64,000 bases of DNA, taken from Actinomycetospora lutea. GTDB lineage: Bacteria; Actinomycetota; Actinomycetes; Mycobacteriales; Pseudonocardiaceae. This document shows positions 23,630 through 31,297 of the stretch, piece by piece (positions within the stretch are counted from its first letter, which is position 1; every line of letters begins with the position of its first letter). The position numbers and the translations under genes were made by a program. The notes beneath the pieces are model-generated. The model was not told where the DNA came from, ran no database searches, and worked only from the letters and a program-made list of their open reading frames with translations. The stretch is from contig NZ_JAQZAL010000012.1 in NCBI RefSeq assembly GCF_028737205.1, forward strand, positions 121,399-185,398, in the 5' to 3' direction.

Positions 23630-24208
23630 ATGCCGGGTTCCTATGATCCGATCGACGTGGCCCTCGGCGTGCTCATGGAGCGCTACCGCCGGGACGTCGA
23701 GCAGGCGTCGACGATGTTGGTGGCGATGGCGCGCGACCACGACCGAGGTGTGAAGGAGTTCGCCGAAGCGCTGGTGACAGGGCCACGCGAGGAGCACGCC
23801 AACGCCGCCTCGCACACGGTGACTCGCGCGGTCTCGTTCATCCACGCCAACGCCCATCACGAGATCGGCGTCGAGGAGATCGCCGCAGCTGCTCACATCG
23901 GCGTTCGCGGGCTGCAGCAGGCGTTCCGCGATCAACGACAGCAGACACCGCTGGGCTACCTGCGCCAGGTCCGCATGGAGTGCGCCCGTCGCGACCTCTC
24001 CGCCGGTCACCGAAGCAACCAGTGCACGGTCGGCGACATCGCCAGCCGATGGCACTTCGCGAACGCCGGGCGGTTCGCCGGAGAGTACAAGCGTGTCTTC
24101 GGGTGCTCTCCGAGCCAGACCCTGCGCGCCTCGGATGTTCCAGACGCTCCCGATCCACGCGTCCTGCTCGACCGTGCAGTCGATGCCGTAAGGCGATCTG
24201 AGTCGTAG
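23630..24208 (+). CDS. ANTAR-AraC fusion regulator
   Basis: A 192-residue protein. Residues 5-50 (IDVALGVLMERYRRDVEQ, then KEFAEALV) match the ANTAR RNA-binding domain, which in other proteins reads through terminators by binding hairpin pairs. Residues 64-170 form an AraC double helix-turn-helix (VEEIAAAAHIGVRGLQQAFR and VGDIASRWHFANAGRFAGEYKRVFG). A strong AGGAGG precedes the ATG. The combination would let one protein act on both RNA and DNA. It is element cargo near the STAS gene, so the pair may form a stress-response module. Confidence 0.8.
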   Translation: MPGSYDPIDVALGVLMERYRRDVEQASTMLVAMARDHDRGVKEFAEALVTGPREEHANAASHTVTRAVSFIHANAHHEIGVEEIAAAAHIGVRGLQQAFRDQRQQTPLGYLRQVRMECARRDLSAGHRSNQCTVGDIASRWHFANAGRFAGEYKRVFGCSPSQTLRASDVPDAPDPRVLLDRAVDAVRRSES

Positions 24209-24768
24209 CGGTCGCGCCCTTCCTGAACCGTGGGCTGTCCGCTCCCTGACTCGTCGTTCCGGCCGCTTGACGAGTACTTGGCTTTGCGCACAATCAGTTG
24301 TTGTCCGGCGTCGAGCCGGATCGCCTGAGGCGGCGCCTCCGCTGCTTGGCCCCCCTGACCAGCGGGGGTGTCGCCTCTCCGTCCGACCGGTCCGTCGCCA
24401 CTGAGCGGGTTGACCATCGACAGGCCCGTCGGCGGGGTCCATGCTTGCCGGGCGTCCGGCTCTCCTCATCGTGCGCGCACCACCGGTGCTTTCAGGGGGG
24501 CGTTGCGGAGGGCCGGCCGCGTCTCGCACACCCTTCGTGCCTGCCGCGATCACTCCACCGTGGCGGTTCGACGCACTCTCGGGGTGCGCCGGGATCAGCC
24601 TGCGTAGGGCTCGCCGGGGCGCATGATCATCCCCCCACGATTCCCCCACGGAAGAGCCGGAACGGGGGAGGAGTGGTCGGATGGCGGCTGAGTCCGGAGT
24701 GGACCTCGTGCCCAGCTCAGCGGCGGTGTCCGGTACCGACGGTGAAGGCTCGGATGAGCTGACGCAGC
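24209..24768. other. Right end of element, no gene seen
   Basis: About 560 bp between the ANTAR-AraC stop and attR. Open frames here have no protein character. It holds the right-hand CCCCAC pair (24633-24649) and could contain integrase-binding sequence. Confidence 0.55.
24633..24649. promoter_or_regulatory. Paired CCCCAC motif, right end of element
   Basis: CCCCAC at 24633-24638 and 24644-24649, 11 bp apart, in the same orientation as the pair beside attL. The two ends also share GATC-rich flanking bases. A candidate arm-type site. Confidence 0.4.
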
Positions 24769-24807
24769 ATCCGTCAGGTCGTCGGTTCGAGCCCGACCTG
24801 CCCCACC
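24769..24807. repeat. attR: 39-bp direct repeat of the tRNA 3' end
   Basis: Identical to 13578-13616. It contains only the anticodon 3' strand, T-arm and acceptor 3' strand, so it is not a working tRNA. It marks the right end of the element. The next bases are GCGG, not the A that completes CCA at the left copy. Confidence 0.93.
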
Positions 24808-24834
24808 GCGGCCCCGGCGCGTCGCCGGGTGCTC

Positions 24835-25296
24835 CTAGCGGGCCTGCCTCGTGGCCCTCGCCTCGAGGAGGTCCTTGAGTGCCCGCAGGTCCCTCGCGGT
24901 GGCTCGACGCATCGCTGCCGACACGAGCGGCGCTCCGAGGCCGGCGAACCCGGACGGCTCCCCGCGGTTGCGCACGGTCATCCGGGTCCCGCCGTCCGCG
25001 GTGTCCTCCCAGGAGTACGTGGTCTCCATGGGGAACGGCCCGTGGGCGGTGCTCATGACGTACCGGCGCGCCGTCTCCAGCTCCCGGACCTCGTAGACGT
25101 AGGCGAGCCGCCGGCCCAGGAAGTGGGCGACGAAGGCGATCCGCGAGCCGGGCCGCACGGGCCGAGGTGTCTCCCACTCGACGGATGCGATGTTCTCGTA
25201 CCACTGCGTGGCGTTGTCGGGGTCGCTCGCGAACGCGGCCACCTCGTCGCGGGGGCGCCGGATCGTGATGGCGCTCTCGACGTCGACCCGTCCCAC
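24835..25296 (-). CDS. SRPBCC-family protein
   Basis: A 153-residue START-like lipid- or ligand-binding protein. The opening VESAITIRRPRDEVAAFASDPDNATQWYENI is the polyketide-cyclase/SRPBCC signature (quoted in part), followed by the beta-strands of the helix-grip fold and a long C-terminal helix (LGAPLVSAAMRRATARDLRAL). There is no clue to the ligand. It is the first chromosomal gene to the right of the element. Confidence 0.8.
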   Translation of the reverse strand: MGRVDVESAITIRRPRDEVAAFASDPDNATQWYENIASVEWETPRPVRPGSRIAFVAHFLGRRLAYVYEVRELETARRYVMSTAHGPFPMETTYSWEDTADGGTRMTVRNRGEPSGFAGLGAPLVSAAMRRATARDLRALKDLLEARATRQAR

Positions 25297-25337
25297 GCCC
25301 CCAGGATGTCAGCCCCCGCGGCGACGGGCGACGGTCG

Positions 25338-25880
25338 TCAGCCGGCCCCACGCCGCCGCGCGCGGTACGCCGCGGCCTTGACGCGGTTGCCGCACTCGTC
25401 CATGCCGCACCAGGTCCGGCGCGCGCCGCGCGAACGGTCGAGGTAGAGCCGGGTGCAGGCGTCCCGCCCGCACTCCTTCAGCGGCGGCGCCGCCGGGTCG
25501 CCGAGCAGCGTGATCAGGGAGCGCGCCACGTCGCCGAGGGCCGCGTCGACGCCGCCGCGCCGCACCAGACCGTCAGGGGTCAGGGCGATCGCCATCGCGG
25601 GCCCGGCCGCCGCCGCGTTCACGACGTCGAGGGCGTCCGGATCGAACGCGCGGCCCTCGAGCCGGTCGCGGGCGAGGCGGTAGGCGGCCTCGCGCAGGGC
25701 GAGCGCCCTCGTCAGCGCGGCCGCGTCGACGTCCACCGGCCCCGGGGCCGCGCCCGACGCCACGAGCCACGACCGCAGGGTGTCCGGGTCGACGAGCACC
25801 TCCTCGGGCGCCGTGCGCCGCCAGCGCAGGGTCCCCGCGAGGTCCAGGGCGAGGTTGCCGCTCACCAGCGCGAACTCCAC
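25338..25880 (-). CDS. CGNR zinc-finger regulator
   Basis: A 180-residue protein with an N-terminal stress-induced domain (LVSGNLALDLAGTLRWRR) and a C-terminal zinc finger, CGRDACTRLYLDRS then WCGMDECGNR, which gives the family its name. CGNR proteins are probably DNA-binding. The GTG at 25880 is chosen because the family begins just before LVSGNLALDL; an ATG at 25919 is possible. It diverges from the HAD gene, and CCGGTGACG occurs twice in the gap, a candidate operator. Confidence 0.82.
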   Translation of the reverse strand: MEFALVSGNLALDLAGTLRWRRTAPEEVLVDPDTLRSWLVASGAAPGPVDVDAAALTRALALREAAYRLARDRLEGRAFDPDALDVVNAAAAGPAMAIALTPDGLVRRGGVDAALGDVARSLITLLGDPAAPPLKECGRDACTRLYLDRSRGARRTWCGMDECGNRVKAAAYRARRRGAG

Positions 25881-25956
25881 GTCACCATCTTGACCGGTGA
25901 CGCTGGCGTCGTCCACCATCACCGCCTGGACCGGTGACGGCAAGGGAGGTCCGACG

Positions 25957-26622
25957 ATGACCGTCGACACCGTGGTCTTCGACGTCCTCGGCACCCTCGT
26001 GGACCAAGAGGGCGGGCTGCGGGAGGTGCTCACTGCCCTGGTGCCCCCGGAGCTCGTCGAGGCCTCCGTCGCGCGCTGGCAGCGGTACGTGGGCGCCGAG
26101 CACCGTCGCGTCGTGGCCGGCGAGCGGGCCTACGTCCCCGCCGACGTGCTCGACCGCGAGGCGGCCGGCGAGGTCGTCGCGGCCGCCGGCCGCCCCGTGC
26201 CGGCCTCGCTCGACGACGCCTCCGCGGTGACCGGACGCCTGCGCGCCTGGCCGGACACGGCGCGGCTGCTCGAAGGCCTTGCCGCCCGCCACGAGGTCGT
26301 CGCGCTCTCCGACGCGGACCACACGACCCTGCTGCGGCTCAGCGCCCACGCCCGCCTGCGCTGGCACGCCGCGATCTCCACCGAGGCCGTCCGCAGCTAC
26401 AAGCCCGACCCGGCGGTCTACCGGCTGGCCGTCGAGCGTGTGGGCCGTCGGCCCGAGCGCATCCTCATGGTCGCCGCCCACGCGTGGGACCTGCGCGCGG
26501 CCCGGGCGGCGGGGATGCGCACCGCGTTCCTGCCCCGCCCGGGCGCCGACCCGCCCGCGCCCGACGACCGCTTCGACCACCACCTCGCGGGTGTCGACGA
26601 GCTGGTCGCGGCTACGGCGTGA
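25957..26622 (+). CDS. HAD-family haloacid dehalogenase, type II
   Basis: A 221-residue hydrolase. The nucleophile motif is VVFDVLGTLVD (D9), motif II is ALSDADH, the lysine is in SYKPDP, and motif IV is MVAAHAWDLRAARAAG with the acidic residue. These are the blocks of the L-2-haloacid dehalogenase group, though the substrate may be a phosphate ester. A GGAGG ribosome binding site precedes the ATG. It overlaps the converging DUF3040 gene by 11 bp. Confidence 0.85.
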   Translation: MTVDTVVFDVLGTLVDQEGGLREVLTALVPPELVEASVARWQRYVGAEHRRVVAGERAYVPADVLDREAAGEVVAAAGRPVPASLDDASAVTGRLRAWPDTARLLEGLAARHEVVALSDADHTTLLRLSAHARLRWHAAISTEAVRSYKPDPAVYRLAVERVGRRPERILMVAAHAWDLRAARAAGMRTAFLPRPGADPPAPDDRFDHHLAGVDELVAATA

Positions 26623-26899
26623 CCGGGCCCCGGTGTCCCGCGCGACGCAGGCGCCGGCGCAGGGCCCACCACGGCCACCACGCGATCAGCGCGACGATGA
26701 TCGCGTGCAGCGGCAGGCCGAGGATGAGGAGGCCCGCCGCCGCCACCGCGAGGAAGACGACGAGGGCGATCAGCGCCGGCGTCGCGAGCTTCGTCCGGAG
26801 TCGCGCTCCGGGTGCCCGCAACCGTCGTTGCAGCTCGGGGTCGGCGAGCAGGGCTCGTTCGATCTCCTCGAGCTCGCCTCGTTCGCGATCGTCGAGCAC
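26612..26899 (-). CDS. DUF3040 membrane protein
   Basis: A 95-residue protein opening MLDDRERGELEEIERALLAD, the DUF3040 signature of actinobacteria, then two membrane segments (ALIALVVFLAVAAAGLLIL and LHAIIVALIAWWPWW) and a basic tail. Function is unknown. Confidence 0.85.
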   Translation of the reverse strand: MLDDRERGELEEIERALLADPELQRRLRAPGARLRTKLATPALIALVVFLAVAAAGLLILGLPLHAIIVALIAWWPWWALRRRLRRAGHRGPVTP

Positions 26900-26975
26900 G
26901 GTCGACCACCTCCCCGGAGCGCGGGTCCCAGCGTGCGTCGCCGGGACGGCGGGCGCCTCACCCGCGGAGCATGAC

Positions 26976-27806
26976 TCAGGAGGCGGCCTGCCCGGCCTTC
27001 TTCGCCTTCTGCTCCTTCTGCGCCTTCATGCTCGCCCGGACGGACACCACGACGATGAGGCCCAGGGTGATCCAGAGTGCGTACTTGTCGATCGTCAGCA
27101 CGAGGTCGACGGCGTGCTGGCCGACCCCGTAGCCGAGCCCGGCGACGAGTCCCGCGATGAGCGCGGCGCCGATGGCGTCGAGGACGAGGAACGGCACCAG
27201 GCGCATCCGGCCCATCCCGGCCAGCGCGAACACCGCAGGCGCCGGGATCCCCGGCAGTGCCGAGAGGATCACGGCCAGGCCGAGCACCCAGCGCGGAGCG
27301 CCCTGGACCCACCCCACGAAGCGCTGCGCGACGTCACCGGGCGCCCACATCTGGACGATCTTCGCGCCCCACCGGCGCCCGGCCAGCCAGAACAGCCAGT
27401 CGAACTTGATCATCCCGAAGACCCCGGCGACGATCACGAGCCAGAGCGGGCCCTGTCCGATGGCGGCGAACGCGGCGCCGGCCCCGACCGCCGAGAGGCT
27501 GCCGGTCACGGCCGCGAGACCGATCGGGTGCGACGCGAGCAGGAACGGCCGGAACGGCATCGACGCGAGGTTCAGCGCGATGATCCCCAGCGTCGCGACG
27601 ACGATGAACTTGTCGGCCCGCGCCATCGGGCCGTCCCACGGCTTGACCTTGCGCAGCGCCTCGCGCGCCTCCTCGTGCTCCTCGGGCGTGAAGTCCTTGC
27701 TCCGCCACCGGAAGCGCTTCTTCCCGGGACCCGTGGTCTCGGGGCCCGTGTCGTCCGCCGGTCCGGTGAGGTCGTCCCGGTCCGTGCCGGTGCCTGCGCC
27801 AGTCAT
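26976..27806 (-). CDS. DedA-like membrane protein (SNARE-associated domain)
   Basis: A 276-residue integral membrane protein of the DedA/VTT group, some of which flip lipids or move undecaprenyl phosphate. The first 60 residues are polar and acidic/basic. Then come about five membrane segments, with FDWLFWLAGRRWG and IPAPAVFALAGMGRMRLVPF matching the family's G-R and G-x-x-R-M blocks. The C-terminus is lysine-rich. The ATG at 27806 is preferred because GGAG lies 6 bases upstream; a GTG at 27854 would lengthen the tail. Confidence 0.75.
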   Translation of the reverse strand: MTGAGTGTDRDDLTGPADDTGPETTGPGKKRFRWRSKDFTPEEHEEAREALRKVKPWDGPMARADKFIVVATLGIIALNLASMPFRPFLLASHPIGLAAVTGSLSAVGAGAAFAAIGQGPLWLVIVAGVFGMIKFDWLFWLAGRRWGAKIVQMWAPGDVAQRFVGWVQGAPRWVLGLAVILSALPGIPAPAVFALAGMGRMRLVPFLVLDAIGAALIAGLVAGLGYGVGQHAVDLVLTIDKYALWITLGLIVVVSVRASMKAQKEQKAKKAGQAAS

Positions 27807-28089
27807 CTCCTGCTCCACCCGTCTGTCCGGCGATGTCCGGGGAGCAGTCGACACCGTGCCGTTGCGGCATGGTCAAGCCGTCCGCCCACCGTGACACCAC
27901 GGTGGCACCGCGGCCCGTCCCCGGCGTCGGTCGGCGGGACGATCCCGCCCGGCCGCCTCCGCCTCAGGGAGGAGGTCGGGACCCTGTGATCGGAGCCACG
28001 TCCGTACCGAATAGTAGGACTTCCGAGTAACCGGACGTCGGGGTCACCGTGGTCAGGACACCCACGATGTCTCGGAGGAACACCCACCG

Positions 28090-29109
28090 ATGATCTCCCG
28101 CAACACCGTGCGCGGAGCCCGCATGCTCGGGCTCGGCGCGTACCGGCCGCGACGGGAGGTCGGCAACGCCGAGGTCTGCCGTCTGCTCGACGTGGACCCG
28201 GACTGGGTGCTCGCCCGGTCCGGCATCCGCAGCCGCCGGTTCGCCGCCGAGGACGAGTCGCTGGTGGCGATGTCCGCCGCGGCCGGGCGCGACGCCCTCG
28301 CAGCCGCCGACGTGGACGCCGGCGCCGTCGACGTGACGCTCGTGGCGACCATGTCCCACACCGCGACCTCGCCGCAGGTGGCGACGCAGGTCGCGCACGC
28401 CCTCGGGGCGGTGAACGGCCCCGCGATGGACGTCGGCGCGGCGTGCGCCGGCTTCTGCTACTGCCTCGAGCTCGCCGCCTCGCTGATCGCCTCCGGCACC
28501 GCCGACCACGTCCTCGTCGTGGGCGTCGAGCGCATGAGCGACATCGTCGACCCCGCCGACCGCTCGACCGCCTTCATCTTCGGCGACGGCGCCGGCGCGG
28601 TGGTCGTGGGCCGCTCCGACGAGCCGGGCATCGGTCCGGTGGCGTGGGGCGCCGACGGGTCGCAGGCCGACCTCATCGTCCAGGAGCCGACGTGGCGCGA
28701 CCGCGGGGCGGACGACGCGTTCCCCGGCCTGCGCATGCAGGGCCCGGCGGTGTTCCGGTGGGCGACGACGAGGATGGTGCCGCTCGCGCAGGAGGCGATG
28801 GAGCTCGCCGGGGTCAAGGTCGAGCAGCTCGCGGCGTTCGTCCCGCACCAGGCCAACGCCCGCATCACCGACGCGCTCGCCCGCGCGCTGGCGCTGCCCG
28901 AGCACGTGACCGTCGCCGACAACGTCGTCGACACCGGCAACACCTCGGCCGCCTCGGTACCGCTGGCCATGCACGGTCTGCTCACCGCCGGTCGCGCCGC
29001 GCCCGGCGACGGCGCGCTGCTGATGGGGTTCGGTGCGGGGCTGACGTTCGCGGCGCAGGTCGTCCGGTTGCCCGCCGTCCTCGCGCCGCCGGCCGACGCG
29101 GCCGCCTGA
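28090..29109 (+). CDS. 3-oxoacyl-ACP synthase III-like enzyme (KAS III)
   Basis: A 339-residue thiolase-fold condensing enzyme. The catalytic triad is intact: Cys119 (GAACAGF), His253 (PHQAN) and Asn284 (GNTSAASVP). KAS III enzymes condense an acyl-CoA with malonyl-ACP, but this one stands alone, away from the fab genes, so it may prime a special fatty acid or make an alkyl ketone or beta-lactone precursor. GGAGG precedes the ATG by 11 bases. It converges with the PPOX gene. Confidence 0.85.
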   Translation: MISRNTVRGARMLGLGAYRPRREVGNAEVCRLLDVDPDWVLARSGIRSRRFAAEDESLVAMSAAAGRDALAAADVDAGAVDVTLVATMSHTATSPQVATQVAHALGAVNGPAMDVGAACAGFCYCLELAASLIASGTADHVLVVGVERMSDIVDPADRSTAFIFGDGAGAVVVGRSDEPGIGPVAWGADGSQADLIVQEPTWRDRGADDAFPGLRMQGPAVFRWATTRMVPLAQEAMELAGVKVEQLAAFVPHQANARITDALARALALPEHVTVADNVVDTGNTSAASVPLAMHGLLTAGRAAPGDGALLMGFGAGLTFAAQVVRLPAVLAPPADAAA

Positions 29110-29136
29110 GGGGGCGCGCCCCAGCGGAGCAGACGA

Positions 29137-29631
29137 TCACCAGCCCGCGCGCTCGGCGAGGTCCGCGAGGAAGCGGGGCACGCGGCCCGCGCCGTAGTCG
29201 TAGAAGCGCGCCCAGGTCGGGGTGATCGCGATGCGCGCCATGCGGTCGTAGAAGCCGCGGACGTCGCGCTCGAACGCGGCGGCGGCGTCGGGCTCCATGC
29301 TGATCCTCGACGCGGCGAGGTACTCCTCGACGACGCCGTCGACGATCCCGATGTCGGCCCGCCCGCGGATCGACAGGGCGCGGGCGCCGTCCGGGGTGTC
29401 GCCGGCGTCGATGGACACCGCGACGTCCGGGCGGGCCCTGAGCGCCGCGACCTTCGGAGCGGTGGCGGCCGTCGAGACGACGAGCTCGCGGCCCGTCCAG
29501 TAGAAGCCGACCGGCACCACCCGGGGCGTGCCGTCCGCGCCGGTGTAGGCGAGGTGGGCCATGGCGGTCGTCGTGAGCAGGTCCTGCGCCCCGGGTGTCG
29601 CCAGTTCCGCGTCGATCTCGTGCTGTTCCAT
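29137..29631 (-). CDS. PPOX-type flavin/F420-binding protein
   Basis: A 164-residue split-barrel protein related to pyridoxamine-phosphate oxidase and F420-dependent reductases. LAYTGADGTPRVVPVGFYW and the strand KVAALRARPDVAVSID are the conserved nucleotide-binding strands. The ATG at 29631 has GGGAG 6 bases upstream. Cofactor (FMN or F420) and substrate are unknown. Confidence 0.82.
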   Translation of the reverse strand: MEQHEIDAELATPGAQDLLTTTAMAHLAYTGADGTPRVVPVGFYWTGRELVVSTAATAPKVAALRARPDVAVSIDAGDTPDGARALSIRGRADIGIVDGVVEEYLAASRISMEPDAAAAFERDVRGFYDRMARIAITPTWARFYDYGAGRVPRFLADLAERAGW

Positions 29632-29735
29632 GACCTGCTCCCTGTGCCGTCGGTGGCCTGACACCCCGGGACGGAGCCGACCGCCGGTTCTCGACAGCAC
29701 CCCCGGTGCTGCCGGGCCCGGTGCCCGCGTGGGCG

Positions 29736-30065
29736 CTACCCCGGCGCCACCGCCAGCGCGACGGCGTACACCGCGGTGCCGGCGGCCATGCTGAGCAGCG
29801 CGTTGCGCCGCCACAGGTGCACGGCCGCGGTGACCGCGACGGGCACGAGCTCGCGCGCGGCGAGCAGCGGGCGGTCGACGGGCAGGTCGCGCAGGAGGTA
29901 GACGACGAGCACGAGCATGACGCCGGCCGGCAGGTGGCGGCCGAGGTAGGCCATCAGCGGCGACGACCGCAGCGTGCGCATGACCGCGAACGGCGCGGCC
30001 CGCAGCGCGAACGTCACGGCCGCGCCGACGGCCACGACGGCGGCCAGGTAGCTAGTGCCGGGCAC
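29736..30065 (-). CDS. azlD: AzlD branched-chain amino acid exporter subunit
   Basis: A 109-residue protein with four membrane segments and a conserved LRAAPF near residue 20, the AzlD pattern. It pairs with AzlC to export branched-chain amino acids. The GTG start has GAAGGAG 7 bases upstream and overlaps azlC by 14 bp. Confidence 0.85.
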   Translation of the reverse strand: MPGTSYLAAVVAVGAAVTFALRAAPFAVMRTLRSSPLMAYLGRHLPAGVMLVLVVYLLRDLPVDRPLLAARELVPVAVTAAVHLWRRNALLSMAAGTAVYAVALAVAPG

Positions 30066-30762
30066 GGTCGGGCTCCTTCGGGATCGCGAACCGGTAGCGC
30101 ACCAGCAGCACGCCGAGGAACAGCCCCATCGCGACCAGCAGCATCTCGCCGGGCGCGACGAGGCGGGCGACCAGCGCGCACACGACGGCGAGCAGGGGAC
30201 CGGTGGCCTCCCGCCCGGCGCGGACGGCCTCGGTGGCGAGCACGACGAACAGCGCAGTGAACACGAACTCCAGCGCCGGGACCTGCAGCGAGAACCGCGC
30301 GCCCGCCAGCGCGCCGGTGAGCCCACCCGCGACCCAGGACACGTGCATGATCACCTGGCCGGTGACGATGCGGCGCCCGGTCAGGTCGGCGGTCGGGCGG
30401 GACGTGGCCAGCGCGTAGGCCTCGTCGATCAGCGCGAACACCGCGTAGCCCCGGGCGGCCCGCCCGCGGACCCGGTGCAGCGGGAACGACAGCCCGTAGA
30501 ACGCGTGCCGGCCATTGACCAGCAGCGTGGTGACGGCGACGGTCGCCAGCGGGGTGCCGACCACCGCGAGCGCCACCAGCAGGAACTCCGCCGAGCCGGC
30601 GAAGACGATCCCGCTGAAGACCGGCGCCCACCACCACGCGAGCCCCGACCCGACGACCAGCAGCCCGAAGCTGGTGCCGAGCAGGAACATGCCGGCCGCG
30701 ACCGGGCCGACGTCCCGCGCGGCGTCCCGGAGGTCGGCGGTGAGGGTCGCCTGGTCGTCCAC
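30052..30762 (-). CDS. azlC: AzlC branched-chain amino acid exporter subunit
   Basis: A 236-residue integral membrane protein. The block FSGIVFAGSAEFLLVAL and the NGRHAFYGLSF motif are diagnostic of AzlC. It forms a two-subunit exporter with AzlD. It is divergent from the Lrp regulator, which probably controls it. Confidence 0.9.
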   Translation of the reverse strand: MDDQATLTADLRDAARDVGPVAAGMFLLGTSFGLLVVGSGLAWWWAPVFSGIVFAGSAEFLLVALAVVGTPLATVAVTTLLVNGRHAFYGLSFPLHRVRGRAARGYAVFALIDEAYALATSRPTADLTGRRIVTGQVIMHVSWVAGGLTGALAGARFSLQVPALEFVFTALFVVLATEAVRAGREATGPLLAVVCALVARLVAPGEMLLVAMGLFLGVLLVRYRFAIPKEPDRARH

Positions 30763-30841
30763 GCCGCAATGCTAGGTCGGGCCGGGCGCCACGCGATGGC
30801 GAATCAAGGCGTCCAGGGGCGTCGTGACGCATCATAAGTGC

Positions 30842-31297
30842 GTGGACGCTATCGATCGCGCAATCCTCGAGGTGCTGCGGGTCGACGCCCGCATCGCGAA
30901 CGTCGACCTCGCGGACCGCGTGGGGCTCACGCCCGCACCGTGCCTGCGCCGGGTGCGCCGGCTCGAGGACGAGGGCGTGATCACCGGCTACCGCGCCGAG
31001 ATCGACCCGGCGCTCGAGGGCCGGGCGTTCGAGGTCCTGGTCAACGTCGACCTCGCCAGCAAGCACCGCGACGTCTTCCTGGCCTTCGAGGAGCAGGTCG
31101 CGGCGTTCGACGAGGTCATCGAGCTGAGGCGCATGTTCGGCCTGCCCGACTACTTCATGCGGGTCGCCTGCCGCGACCTCGAGGCCTACGAGGCGTTCAT
31201 GACCGACCGGCTCGGCCGGACCACCGGCCTCGCGAAGATCGACTCGCACCTCACGATGAAGACGATCAAGTCGGCCGGCGTCACGCCTGGGCGGTGA
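30842..31297 (+). CDS. Lrp/AsnC-family transcriptional regulator
   Basis: A 151-residue regulator with an N-terminal winged helix (DAIDRAILEVLRVDARIA, LADRVGLTPAPCLRRVRRLED) and a C-terminal RAM ligand-binding domain. Proteins of this group sense amino acids. It is divergent to azlCD with 79 bp between, and is likely their activator. A GTG at 30824 is an alternative start that adds six residues. Its stop overlaps the converging MFS gene by 17 bp. Confidence 0.88.
   Translation: MDAIDRAILEVLRVDARIANVDLADRVGLTPAPCLRRVRRLEDEGVITGYRAEIDPALEGRAFEVLVNVDLASKHRDVFLAFEEQVAAFDEVIELRRMFGLPDYFMRVACRDLEAYEAFMTDRLGRTTGLAKIDSHLTMKTIKSAGVTPGR

Larger units (their letters stand above)
13578..24807. mobile_element. 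Integrated AICE-type element (pSAM2-like), about 11.2 kb
   Basis: The element is bounded by 39-bp repeats and sits in a tRNA gene. Beginning at the tRNA end it carries integrase, excisionase, two small genes, an FtsK/TraB-like translocase, a Zn-finger peptide, a WhiB protein, a small conserved protein, a divergent GntR repressor and an HUH replication initiator. That set defines actinomycete integrative and conjugative elements, which excise, replicate by rolling circle and move double-stranded DNA between mycelia with a single translocase. Its cargo is the low-GC cassette at 19,299-20,306 and the STAS and ANTAR-AraC genes. All core genes look intact, so it may be mobile. Confidence 0.9.

Noticed and set aside
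24769..24807. A second tRNA-Met gene
   Set aside because: Only the 3' half of the tRNA is present; the D-arm and 5' acceptor strand are missing. It is attR.
21917..25351. A very long open frame on the minus strand across the element's right end and beyond
   Set aside because: It is antisense to rep-flanking DNA, STAS, ANTAR-AraC and attR, has an Arg/Ser/Pro-rich composition with no domain, and arises from the GC-rich codon bias of the opposite strand.
29110..29124. A GC-rich palindrome after the KAS III-like gene as a terminator
   Set aside because: The stem is short (about 6 bp), without a loop or T-run, and could be chance at this GC content.
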